This document shows, piece by piece, positions 24,473 to 34,976 of a stretch of DNA of 64,000 nt. The notes under the pieces are model-generated. The model made no database searches and was not told the origin of the DNA. It saw nothing but the letters and a program-made list of their open reading frames with translations. The stretch is from NCBI GenBank assembly GCA_024220505.1, contig JAKZZE010000006.1:558001-622000 (forward strand). Reading direction: 5' to 3'. The number at the start of each line of letters is the position of its first letter. Within the stretch, counting starts at the first letter, position 1. The translations under genes were made by a program, and so were the position numbers. The stretch comes from Rhizopus arrhizus. Lineage: Eukaryota; Mucoromycota; Mucoromycetes; Mucorales; Rhizopodaceae.

Positions 24473-25440
24473 TTACGTATAAAGAAAGAAAGAGAGAAAT
24501 AGGATTAAAGAAGACTTTATATATTCGCTCGGATAATTTTTTCTTCCGTGCTTTTTCTTATTTATTTATGGAAAGCTGACCTGAATGATTAGGAATAGAC
24601 AAAACGTGCTTAATACATGTAGCACACCTGTTTATGTATAGATGGCCATCAATGTTTATAAAATTTGATATTTAAAATAAAGCAACTGTGCTTGTGAACA
24701 AAATTTTTGAAAAGTAATACAAGAACGAATAATGCATAAAAAGCACATTAATAACTCATCCTATCAAAAAGGACCACAGTTATGATCACTGAAAAAAAAA
24801 AAAAAAAAAAAAAGTAAACAATCCTCCCTATTTAAGAGGAGGTCATGATCAAAAAAAGGCTTACAATTTCAAAACAAGATGTAATCCGAGATTGAATTTT
24901 TAAGTTTAAAGTTGCTTGCCGGTACCAACTAACAATTGTTATCTTTCTTATAAAGCTCCCAAAAAATCGGCTAATAGAGTCACACGACGGCCAGCATCAC
25001 CGGAACTGCTTACCAAACTAAGCAGTATGTCCTAGTCCCAACTAGCTGTCAGGAAGGAAATATCATTCATGTACGCAACTTCCGAATATAGCATTCATTA
25101 TATTATACAAAGCAAATTTATTTAGCAAAAAATGTAGAAGGCTGGCCGTTCTTCAGGTAGTGTCCCTTTGGACACAATGAGTGATTCTTAATCATCTATG
25201 TAACTCGTGTCTTTTACTATTCACCCATTATAGTTGCAACCACCAAAGGAGATAATTACAAGATTGCCAAAATCTAATTCAATCCTTTCTAGCTTGCAAT
25301 CAATCCAATCCTTGTAAGCAATATTATCTTTGAAAAATATAAAGATAAGGTTTTGTCCTGCAGAGTCTTGAGCTCAACCACTCCTTTAGCACAAATTTGG
25401 CTATCTAATCTTCTCTTTCTTAAAGTAGGCCTTGTTCTTG
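24473..25440. other. Intergenic with poly-A run and possible 5S-like scrap
   Basis: A 22-base poly-A lies at 24792-24813. A stretch at about 24983-25060 vaguely resembles the first half of a 5S rRNA but is incomplete. No gene supported. Confidence 0.4.
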
Positions 25441-25444
25441 ATTT

Positions 25445-26260
25445 GTGAACACTATAAAGAACTCACTCACCGATACTTGTATGAGTGTGGGTTACACTCT
25501 CCTTGGTGCCAAGAAAAAAATAATAGTGGCAAGCTCTTTCCTCTCTCTCATCATCTTCTTTAATAATCTGAATATGAAAGCTTTCATGCAGTGTAATGTA
25601 GCCATACTAAAGGACATACCATTTCTAATTGCCCAAAGAAACAGCTATCCTGTATCTATTAGAATTGCTAAACCAATGGCTGTATTATCGTTAAATGCAA
25701 GAAAAAGCAGGCTAAACGGTTTAAAAAAGATTCGGAAAATATCTATCGTTTTACAGAATAGGATAAATCAAGCCAAAGCCGAGAGAGATCAGTCCTTCTA
25801 CAATGATTGTTTCTATGACTTTTTTTTTGTTTTTTGTTTCGAATGCTATGGAACATGCATATTCTATTCAAAATAAATTTGGTGAGGATTTATAAATCTA
25901 TTGAATGACTTTGATTACAGCTGAAGAGAACTCTGTGATGATTTCCATCCAAAACGTTCTGACTTGTCTCTTCTTCTCGGATATTGATTCTCGCAATTTC
26001 TATGATAACGTTCTTGAAGATCAAAATGTTATTGATGTACCACAGACCAAGCAGCAGTCTACCGATGACGAGATCCTTGATGAAGACTCAGTTGGATAAA
26101 TTACTATCGTCATAACATAAACGATTATGGATTGCCAATACCAGATTTCATCACTGGTGATTGATAGCACAGTATTACTGTGTTCAACAGCGACGGTGTT
26201 CCAATTCAGTCTAAGCAATGTTGTATAACAATAGCTACTGAAAAAGAGAAATAAGATGGT
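25445..26260 (+). pseudogene. Coding-like relic ending in a 43-base poly-A
   Basis: Plus-strand stretches with protein-like composition: SLNARKSRLNGLKKIRKISI at about 25690-25750, then DIDSRNFYDNVLEDQNVIDV at about 25980-26040, with an acidic end (DDEILDEDSVG) at 26099. Another frame continues as DYGLPIPDFITGD near 26125-26160. Frames shift and no ATG-initiated complete ORF or domain is evident. The block is followed by poly-A at 26268-26310, compatible with an old retro-insertion. Family not recognised. Confidence 0.3.
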
Positions 26261-26265
26261 TCATT

Positions 26266-26267
<2 letters not shown>

Positions 26268-26310
<43 letters not shown>
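26268..26310 (+). repeat. Poly-A tract (43 A)
   Basis: Uninterrupted A run directly after the coding-like relic. It may be an insertion tail or simple slippage. Confidence 0.9.
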
Positions 26311-26313
<3 letters not shown>

Positions 26314-26815
26314 AATTGATTGGGTATCTAGAAATAGCAAAAGGTTGACATCGGTTGCTGCTTAACATTAAATCTTTCTAAAATGTTTGCAATTGGCTCA
26401 CAGCTGTAGTGAGTATGCAAGGATAAACATAGACACATCTTTCTTCTGTGAGATATAAAACTGTCCGCCATCCAATCACATCTTTTAGTCAATAACTCAT
26501 TCAGGGGTATTTTTGTGCACTGAGTATATCCAAGGCATGCTTAAATTAATAAACTGATATCTTTGTCGATATAAAAATGCAGGATGAGAATGTTGGAGAA
26601 AGGAAAAAAAAGGTTTATGATCAACAGGTAGCAACTGCATCACTTCATTTCACATCACAATCTTCCCCTAAAGAGAAAGCATCTCTACGTTGAGCAAAGG
26701 GATGATTGTCCTGTCAATTTACTGCGATACAAGTAATAGGAATTTTGAGAAATTGTATTCAAATAAATTCATCTTTTTGAGATTAACAGAATATGGAGAT
26801 CTTTAATAAATTAAT
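26311..26815. other. Intergenic, nothing recognised
   Basis: No coding-like segment or RNA gene seen. Confidence 0.5.
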
Positions 26816-27493
26816 TTATTTTGTAGGAATAGACTTAGGAGAGATATACAATGATGTTGCTTCTGTAAATATAGTTTGATCTTCTGCGCTTTCAATGTGT
26901 GCAACAACAAACGCCTTACGTTCTTCCAACTTGTCCAATTTAGCTCTTAATACAACCCACTGATCAGACATAATGGGCTTTCTGTAATTCACATTAAGAT
27001 TTGCAGTAAAACCGAAATTCTTGGGTAGAGATGGAAGAGCCTAAGACATGACTTGAGTTTATGCATACATTGGCCTCTTTTTTTTTATACACTTACCACA
27101 GCTGCCAATGCTTCATCAAGTAGTGTAGCAGCCAAGCCACCATGGATGATGCCATCATGGCCACACATGTGTTTACCCAAGTGAACAATACTGATAACCT
27201 CTGTGTATGTCTTGTTATAAAACATGACGGGCGGAAGAATGATCTTATCAGGCCCTCTTAAGGTCTGTCATTTATATTTTAGTTCTTTTTGTCTAAAGAA
27301 TGGCTATATCTTTATTACTTACAGTGAATGTCAGTGAATGCTTTTTTTGACTTTCTGTAAAGTGACTGTATGCTGTATGTTCAATCAAATCAGGGTCAGT
27401 ACGACACTTTTTGACAATTTCCAAATTTTCCAAAGTGTCTTGAGCTAATTGAGTTCTATCTTCTGAGAAATTATCCACTTCAGTAGGTATCAT
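26816..27493 (-). CDS. Hotdog-fold acyl-CoA thioesterase (4HBT family)
   Basis: Small thioesterase of the PaaI/THEM4-like hotdog superfamily. The ATG at 27493 gives MIPTEVDNFSEDRTQLAQD, then a helical region and the core after an intron: LPPVMFYNKTYTEVISIVHLG, followed by the signature helix HGGLAATLLDEALAAV that carries the active-site Asp/Glu. After a second intron the sheet continues as FTANLNVNYRKPIMSDQWV and ends SIPTK with the stop at 26816. About 185 residues and complete. The most likely role is hydrolysis of medium/long acyl-CoA; no clear mitochondrial presequence is visible. Confidence 0.87.
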
Positions 27494-27678
27494 GGTCTAT
27501 ACGAGAAAGAAGAGAAGGTGGTAAACGACATGTAATAATCTGTTATTTATAAAATTGGAAATTTTATTTTTATGTAATCTTATAAATGTTTCAACTCAGT
27601 TCGATTTTCCGACTTTACCCCAAAAGTTAGGACCTTCGAAACAGTAGAAAAAAATTAACAAGCGACCACGTGTTTTAC

Positions 27679-27696
27679 TCTCTCTCTCTCTCTCTC
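27679..27696 (+). repeat. (TC)9 microsatellite
   Basis: Perfect dinucleotide run beside the CACGTG E-box. Confidence 0.9.
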
Positions 27697-28572
27697 TTCC
27701 TCACCTACATACACACTCTTTCTGAGACTTTGCTAATAACATTCAAGATTTAGTCATCACCAGAATATTATTGAAAGTTCTTTGGGATCAGCTTTCTTTC
27801 GTATAATTAATCAATGCATAGCATTGTGTGTTACCAATTCCACTATTTGGTTTCACTCTGTCTTAGTTTGACATCCATAATTTCTTGATATGCTTTTAAA
27901 ACAAATTTTAAAAGATGAATAGGGTCTTTTTTTTTTCTATTGTTGTTGAGTACTATTGGTTTTTATGTCAGAATGAAATTGAAGCATAGTTTTTGATCTG
28001 GTAAAGGTGTTTTTCTAAAACAAACGCAATATTCTGTTGATTACAGGACATAACACTTTTATTTCAGTTCCGCTTTTGTATATCTGCTACTTTTATTCTG
28101 TTTGCTTTTCAATTGACATATTTTTATCTATTTTATGCCCATTTGAGAAAAAAAAAAACTAAAGAAATTACATTCTTTTTGCAAAGAATTTTGGATTTTG
28201 GTTTCTTGATTTCGATGTATTTATCATTTAAAAATGGACAGGATAATTTAATAAGAAGAAGAAAGATATATAAATTGAAGTAGTAATAATAAAATACTGA
28301 GTCAAAGTATATGCTTATGTTGATTTCAAGGGTATCTTCTTAAAATACTTTGTAGACATCAGTAAGACACGACATAGCTTTCACAAAGTTTACATCAAAT
28401 AGGAAACTGTACGTCACAAATGGAGATGAATGCATTGATGTATTTAAATATTATCTTTGACTACTGTACACTTGATCAACCATTGAGTTGAAATGAATAA
28501 AAAATAAAAGCCCTGCCAATTGTTTATACACCGACTTGAGTCGCATCATCGACAAATGCCTGCAGTTCTGAT

Positions 28573-28580
28573 GATCCGAT
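28573..28580 (+). promoter_or_regulatory. Candidate light-response GATC/CGAT element
   Basis: GATCCGAT lies 82 bases before the CRY-DASH ATG. White-collar-type GATA factors bind paired GATC/CGAT sites at light-induced fungal promoters, and CRY-DASH genes are often light-induced. The match is short and could be chance. Confidence 0.25.
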
Positions 28581-28661
28581 TTCCTATTTAAAAAAAAGAA
28601 AAGAAAATAAGAAAGAGAATCTATCTTGACATTTTTTCTTCTTTCTTGAAAATCTGTTTAA

Positions 28662-30430
28662 ATGACTAGAAAAATCAATATTTGCTTTTTTAGAAATAGT
28701 TTTCGTGTTCACGATAATCAGGCACTTTACAATGCGATTTTTGAAAAAAGCGCACACTTGTTACCCATTGTTTGTCTTGATCCCCGCATGATCGATCTCA
28801 GCAAGCTCAATTCAAGACTGTCTACAGATTACAAAACACCTACAACATGGAATTTTCATATCGAAAGATGCGCTCATTATCGTACATGCTTTGTGATCGA
28901 ATCCGTTATGGCTTTAGAAAAAGAGCTGCAAAAGAGAAAATCAAATTTGCTGATTTTATTTGGAAAGCCAGAGAGGTTATTGAGGGAATTGAGTGAATTT
29001 TTAAAGAAAAATGATTATGAAATTCATCAAATCCACACACACAAGGAAGTAAGTCGTGCATTGATTAAAAGAACACCAAAAAAGCTCACATAATGAAAAA
29101 GTATGCATATGAGGAGCTTGTGGTTGAAAAAGAATTGACCAAAATATGGAACAAGGCCATTGCATTTCATCATGATACTGCCATGATTCATCCAGACGAT
29201 GTCGATTTCACATTTGAGCAGACTCCCAAAGTGTATGCACATTTTCGAAGACGCATCGAAAAGATGAACCAGCCAGTGAGGCCCTTACTTCAGATGCCTG
29301 ATGAACTGCCTGCTTTTCCCGATATCATCTGGAAGTTTCCTCACGCTGAGCAAGGGAAAGATTTACTTGAGGAACTTTATGAGGCATTTGCCTTTGAGAA
29401 AGATGAAAGATCAGCCTTTCCTTGGCCAGGAGGAGAAGACGCGGCCAGAGAACGACTGGAGAATTATTTATTCAAGACGGATGGAGCCATCAATTATAAA
29501 CAGACAAGAAATGGCATGATCGGAACAGAGTACTCTACCAAATTTTCAGCCTACCTCTCTCACGGGTGCCTCTCACCACGGTTGATATGGCATGAATTGA
29601 ACCGACTTCAATCCCAGAAAAAGATTGACAAAACAGGTGGCGATGAAGATGGTATCTATTGGATCAGATTCGAGTTGCTCTGGAGGGATTTCTTTCGGTT
29701 CTTGGTAGCTGGCAGTGGGAATCGAGTGTTCCATCTTCATGGGTTTAGAGACATGTCAAATAAAGAAGCACAAGAAGATTTGAAGAAGAAGAACAGTTAT
29801 TCAAACAAGGTGTGGAAGTCGAATGATGACCAATTCAATAAATGGAAGGTTGGGCAGACAGGTATGCCTTATATAGATGCTTCGATGCGTGAGCTGCTCA
29901 ACACTGGGTTTCTCAATAATCGTGGGCGCCAAAATGTAGCAAGCTACATTACAAAGGATTTGGAATTAGATTGGCGTATTGGTGCCGAATGGTTTGAATC
30001 TCTATTAAAAGATCATGATGTTTATTCAAACTATGGAAACTGGCAATACGGCAAGTACAAGAAAGAATTATTTCACTGTCTTCTTTATTAATGACATTTT
30101 ATTTATAAAGTCTCGGGTGTGGGCTGTGATCCAAGAGAAGGAATCCGCCATTTTAATGTATTAAAGCAGAGCAGAGACTATGACCCAGATGGTGATTATA
30201 TTCGTCTTTGGTGCCCTGAACTAAAGAACTTGCCTGTCGAATACGTTCACTGCCCTTGGCGTATGTCCAAAGAAGAGCAAGAGAAATATAAATGTGTTAT
30301 CGGAAAAGACTATCCAGAACCCATTCTAGTTGTCGAAAACTGGAAACGTTACTATCCTTCAGCGCCTAATGGAAAGAGGATTTCTGATTATTTTGTAGCT
30401 GATAAAAACAAAAAGACAAAGCATGAATAA
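28662..30430 (+). CDS. Cryptochrome DASH (photolyase family)
   Basis: FAD-binding blue-light protein of the CRY-DASH branch; in the Mucoromycete Phycomyces the family member repairs CPD lesions. The N-terminal antenna domain starts [20 protein letters not shown]. The FAD domain shows [69 protein letters not shown] and [20 protein letters not shown]. The DASH end reads [17 protein letters not shown]. Three exons: the first intron is 29049-29101 (GT-AG). The second, 30051-30110, uses a GC donor (G|GCAAGT), the choice that restores the conserved NWQYVSGVG junction. No long C-terminal extension or transit peptide; about 550 residues. Confidence 0.95.
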
Positions 30431-30626
30431 TCACCCCCCCTTACCCTCCCTTTGAATAAACTTGCTTTCATTTTTAATTTATACAAATGAGTTCATCTTA
30501 AAAAAAAATTTAAAGCTTGACACATCAAGTTGTCACTATATCATTTGTTTTCATTTCTTTCTTTAAAAAAAAAAAGAAAGTTTAAATTATACACAAGGCA
30601 ACCTTTTCTTTATTATAGAAACGAAT

Positions 30627-31866
30627 TTAAGCAGAAGCACCAAGAGAGGGGAAAGCAGCAGCATCTTGGAGGTTAACAGCAGCAATGTTGGTCTTGGTAG
30701 ACTTGCGGTTGTTGTTACGGTTACCGCGACGGTCGTTCTTGCGGAAATCGTTACGGGGCTTCTCTTGGAAACGTTGTTCGATGTCAACAATGACCTTTTC
30801 CTTGCGAGACTTTTCAGTCTTCTTGGAAACAGTCTTGGTTTCCTTGGTAGAAACAAAGAATTCTTCAATTTCCTTCTTTTGGTGGACAACAGCACCAACA
30901 AAAGCGGATTCGTCAGCATCATTGGCCTTACGGGCTTCAGGGAGAGCGACGTTCAAGGTCTTGGAAGCCTTTTCGGCCAAGTATTCATCCAAAGTCTTTA
31001 CAACTTCCTCAGCCTCGGCAGGGGTAGCAGGGGCTTCTTGTTCGGGAGCATCGGGGTCGGCAGGGTTAAGAGTATCCTTGGCACTTTCAGCTTCAGACTT
31101 GCCAGGCTTACCCCAACCTTGGTTGACCTTCTTTTCAGAGTCACTAATAAAACCAGATGAGAAGCCAGCAAAAGAAATGAATCTTTCTACTTACACAATA
31201 CCAGTACCAGAGTGACGGTCGAATTGACGACCACGACGAGGACGGCCATCCTTGGTGGGACGTTCACCCTTGGCGGGACGGCGAGACTTCTTTTCATCCT
31301 TGACGGCTAATTATAAAAAATGGTTTAATTTCTAATTGGAATGAGAAAAAGCCCTCAAGATCCTCTCTTTCTCTTCCTTGCTTCAAAAATCTCCTTTGTA
31401 TCCCTTCAGAAATATCTCACGTCTGCAATTTTTTTTTTTTTTGCTGTTGTTATCCAATTGATGCTTTTCAAGGGATTGGTTACTTAAATACAACGGTACC
31501 TATTTTTTTTTTTCTTCAAAGCTTGCTGAGACTTTAGATTTAATTGTATTTGATGAATCACTATGCTGTCCCTGAGTCATAATTGTCAGCTGACCACGTG
31601 TGTGTAGTCGGTGCCTGCCCCCTGGTGAATCTTTTTGACATTTACGTTTGAGATTGGTTACTTTTCTGTCTTTTGGAATGCAAAGAAAGCTGAAGAAGAA
31701 AGAAGAAAGAGGGATTTAAGCTAGAAATTACTAATGCCTTACCTTCCTTGTTCAACTTGGAAACATTCTTCTTGTCAACAACAACGGGAGCGGGAGCTTC
31801 GACCTTGACAGGGGTGTTGTCGTTTTCAGCAAGCACGTCGAAAAGGTTTTTGGAGTAGGTAGACAT
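30627..31866 (-). CDS. STM1: STM1/SERBP1-type ribosome-associated RNA-binding protein
   Basis: Homologue of yeast Stm1 and animal SERBP1/HABP4, which clamp idle 80S ribosomes by occupying the mRNA channel. The start at 31866 reads MSTYSKNLFDVLAENDN, the family opening. The central RGG/PAI-RBP1 motif reads RRGRQFDRHSGTGIVDSEKK followed by NQGWGKPGKSEAESA. Next come VVKTLDEYLAEKASK, the SAFVGAVVHQKKEIEEFFV region and a basic Arg/Asn tail (KNDRRGNRNNNRKS) ending FPSLGASA. Three exons: a 434-base first intron (about 31308-31741), long for this window, and a second near 31143-31194. Codon use is more biased and GC-rich than its neighbours, as expected for abundant expression. Confidence 0.92.
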
Positions 31867-32990
31867 GTTAAAGTGCTTATAGGTAGACGGATGGATACCG
31901 CAAAGATAACAAAAGGAAGGATTCTTGGATGTATTGCTCTTTGCAATCGACTACACTCTTGTCAGCATATCTTCCGACAAAAAAATTAATTTAATCTCCG
32001 AACACTTTCTTGTAAAAATGTTTAATTTAAGGATGAAATCAAGAATTTATAAGCCTTTAGAAAATAAAAAGAAATTTTTGAGCGTGTTTTAGAGCATCAT
32101 GTGTGAATAAAAGAATACTCTATTCTTTGTATACCCTAGAACTTCAAAGTATCTATTTTGGTATTACTGTTTTTACTTTTAGAATAAACAAGAACTATAG
32201 TTAACAAGCCAAGCATTCCTTGAGTGATTAAAGTTAAGTTTTGTTTTATTTTGGATTGTGTATCATAAAAAGATCTACATAAAAATAAAGGAACGTTTGA
32301 CTTTAAATAGTACACACTAATGACAACATAATGAGTGGTTTCAAAAAAGTTTGCTATAATTTCTAAAAATATCTGGTTGAATTTATAAATTTCAGATCTA
32401 TCAGCGTTACATGATCCTCTCTTTCCTTCATAATGCACTTTAATAAACTCCAAATTTCATATAAATCATGTTGAAAGTAATAATAGTCGATTGTATAAAG
32501 AAAATACATTGAACTCTAGATTCACATTAATGATTATGTCATTTCGTATCTTATTGGTTATCCCTCTGTCATTGTTCAAAAAAAAAAAAGAAACCCCTGG
32601 TAAAGAGAATACTAAAAAGTATTATTATTCAATTATCCCTACTACGAAAGAAAGGAAGAGAAAGAGAGATAGAGTTTGTAAGTTAAACAGTAAAGATGTT
32701 CTTACTATGAGATAAGCCAAGAAGAATTTAGGCTAAAAAAAAAGAACTTAGTAAGTTTTACTTGCAGCATGTAATTAAACTAATGAGCATAGTTTACGTT
32801 CAAAGATCTTTTTTTTTTTTTTTTTTTTTTTTTCAGAAAAACGTTTTTCTGTTTAAGAAATTTAATAAAGGGAAAACACTCTATTTATGAAAGTTTAATC
32901 ACTTTATTCGCTTTTAGTTTATTTTCTTTTAATAGAAATTATAATTCTATACAAATAAAAGGGAGGGGGGAATAACTACTTTAATACAGT
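31867..32990. other. Intergenic, nothing recognised
   Basis: AT-rich with a poly-T run at about 32809-32833. No supported gene. It forms the STM1 promoter side and the 3' side of the PLC-like gene. Confidence 0.5.
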
Positions 32991-34104
32991 CTAAAAGAAA
33001 ATAAAGAATGTGGCAGCAATTAAAGTTAATAGTAAACTAACTGAACTAATACTAATTGTTTGAATTGCTTCGGATGAATCTGTACTTGAACTACTCGCCT
33101 GTTGAGCAGCATATGTATCACACTGCAAACTTCCTGAACCTTTGTAGGTGACATTGTTTAATTCTGCAGTAATCTTGAGTGCATCACCCAGGTTATAAAA
33201 ATCTATTTCTAAAAAGTTGGGTTGACGACCAAATTTCTCGGTACATGTTTTAGCTTGTTTCATGAGCGAATTATCAGAGTTGGTTGTGTTGGCTATGCCT
33301 TTTTGAGGTATCTCGATAGGTAATGAACCCAATTGAAGTGAACCATATAAAAAGTGGTTCATGACGTATAAGAATTCGGTTGGGCTGGCAGGATCTTGAG
33401 GTCGATCGATAGTGCAACTAAATGAACTTTCGTTATGATTTTCATAAGGTGTCTCGAACACATAATCATATTCTGTTAATAACCTATAATAAATAATTAA
33501 TTTTGTGAACAAAGAAAATATTATAAATAATTTACCAGGGAAGATCCTGTTGATAATAAGTATCACCAAAATTAATTACTCTTTTTCCACTAGCAATTAA
33601 TTCGCCTAACGTTGGCCAAGTATAGTTTTTTTTGGGTTGCTGATAACTATATTCAATGATACCACTTGCATTATAAGCAGCCTCAAATGCATTCCCATCA
33701 AAGGCATCCACATTATTCCACATGATTGTCACTACTTCATTGGGGTTTTGCTCGACCCATTCTTTAATCGTACGAAGGGTATTGACTGCTGGACCAGCAT
33801 TTAATATGATACACGATGTGTGACAAAGATAAATACTGTCCGCTGTAATGGTACCATCTGTAGTTGCATTTGTTGCTTTAACGGCTGACAGCTTGATACC
33901 TCGAACACCATCTGCAAGTTGAGTAGTGATAGGACAGAGTTGATTAGCAGCAGGGTTAGATACATAACCATATGAATTATGTGTCAAGAGGTAGGTGAGC
34001 GAGTTGTAAGGCTTATTACAGTACTCTGCATACCCATTACAGAGTTGTTGAGTATTGACACAAGTAAATGAAAATACAATGAGTGCTAAACATAAAATAT
34101 ACAT
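32991..34104 (-). CDS. Secreted PI-PLC X-domain-like phosphodiesterase, GPI-anchor candidate
   Basis: TIM-barrel PLC-like phosphodiesterase. The ATG at 34104 starts a signal peptide (MYILCLALIVFSFTCVNTQ) followed by CNGYAEYCNKPY. Both catalytic-type histidines are present, in LTYLLTHNSYGYVSN and YLCHTSCIILNAGP, spaced as in bacterial-type PI-PLC X domains. The barrel continues with NPNEVVTIMWNNVD and SGKRVINFGDTYY, then DYVFETPYENHNE after the single intron (33484-33535). A Ser/Thr-rich stretch and a hydrophobic tail (SVSLLLTLIAATFFIFF) predict a GPI anchor at the cell wall or membrane. Many sequons and Cys pairs. Substrate unproven. Confidence 0.9.
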
Positions 34105-34976
34105 TCTATAAGTAAAAGAAGAAGAAGAAAAAAAAAGGATCGGTCGTTATTTTTGGCAACTAATTTTTATTTATGGATCATTATAACGGAATATGAATTT
34201 ATTCGGAAAAACAAGTTACTGACATTGAAACAGTTCAAAAGGGGTAGCGATCATTATGTTGCCATGGAGATTGAATGTGATAGCTCTTTTTTTTATATTT
34301 TTTTTAAAAGAAAATCGATCGATACAGATAAGATGCTTTTCTTTATTCGATAGAAAAGAAAAAAACTTTTATTTTCCATCATCTATAATTAAACCAGGGG
34401 AAATATAAAATGGACAGGGCTGGAGGAGAGCATCTTTAGATGCTAGGTAAAATGTGTGCTGCATTAAAAAGCTCGTCAAAGATCTTAAGCTTTACGTGTT
34501 TTATAAAGTTCTGTTTTCATGTAGATTTTTGACATTAATCATGACCACATCTCACTCTTATAAAATACGGAATCATGCACTGCATAGAGACACACGTTCA
34601 TTGAGTGTGAGCAACGAAAAAGAACAAAATAAATAGAAATGTGACGCATAACAATAGGAACAAAAATGCGTTCTTTTGTTTATTTCATATAAAAAGAGAT
34701 GAATTGCTGTAAGTGTACAAAAAAAAAAGCAAGTAAAAGAAAGCAGAAAAAAAAAATTAAATTCTTGCTTTTAATTTCTTTTTTTTTTTTTCCTTCTTTT
34801 TCTCTCGTTTTTTTTTTTTATTATTTCTTATTTTTTTTTTTTTTTTTTACTAAAAAGATTTTCATTTGTTAAGTCAAATCTTTTTTTGGAAACTATTTCG
34901 TCTTTTTATATCAAAGTCAATAATAGATTTGCCGGACGAATCAAACAACTATATTCCTAGTTTGAAATAACTCAAA
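34105..34976. other. Intergenic, nothing recognised
   Basis: Poly-T-rich run-up to the kinase gene (34775-34850). No coding-like segment with support. Confidence 0.5.

Larger units (their letters stand above)
27494..28661. other. Intergenic between thioesterase and CRY-DASH
   Basis: Contains an E-box CACGTG at 27667-27672, 174 bases upstream of the thioesterase ATG, followed by nine TC units (27679-27696). On the CRY-DASH side a GATCCGAT lies at 28573-28580. No coding-like segment. Confidence 0.55.

Noticed and set aside
30666..31215. Long plus-strand frames opposite STM1
   Set aside because: Antisense shadows of the biased, GC-richer coding sequence on the minus strand.
31308..31741. snoRNA inside the STM1 first intron
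   Set aside because: CTGA and TGATG-like tetramers exist but no C/D pair with proper spacing or terminal stem was seen.
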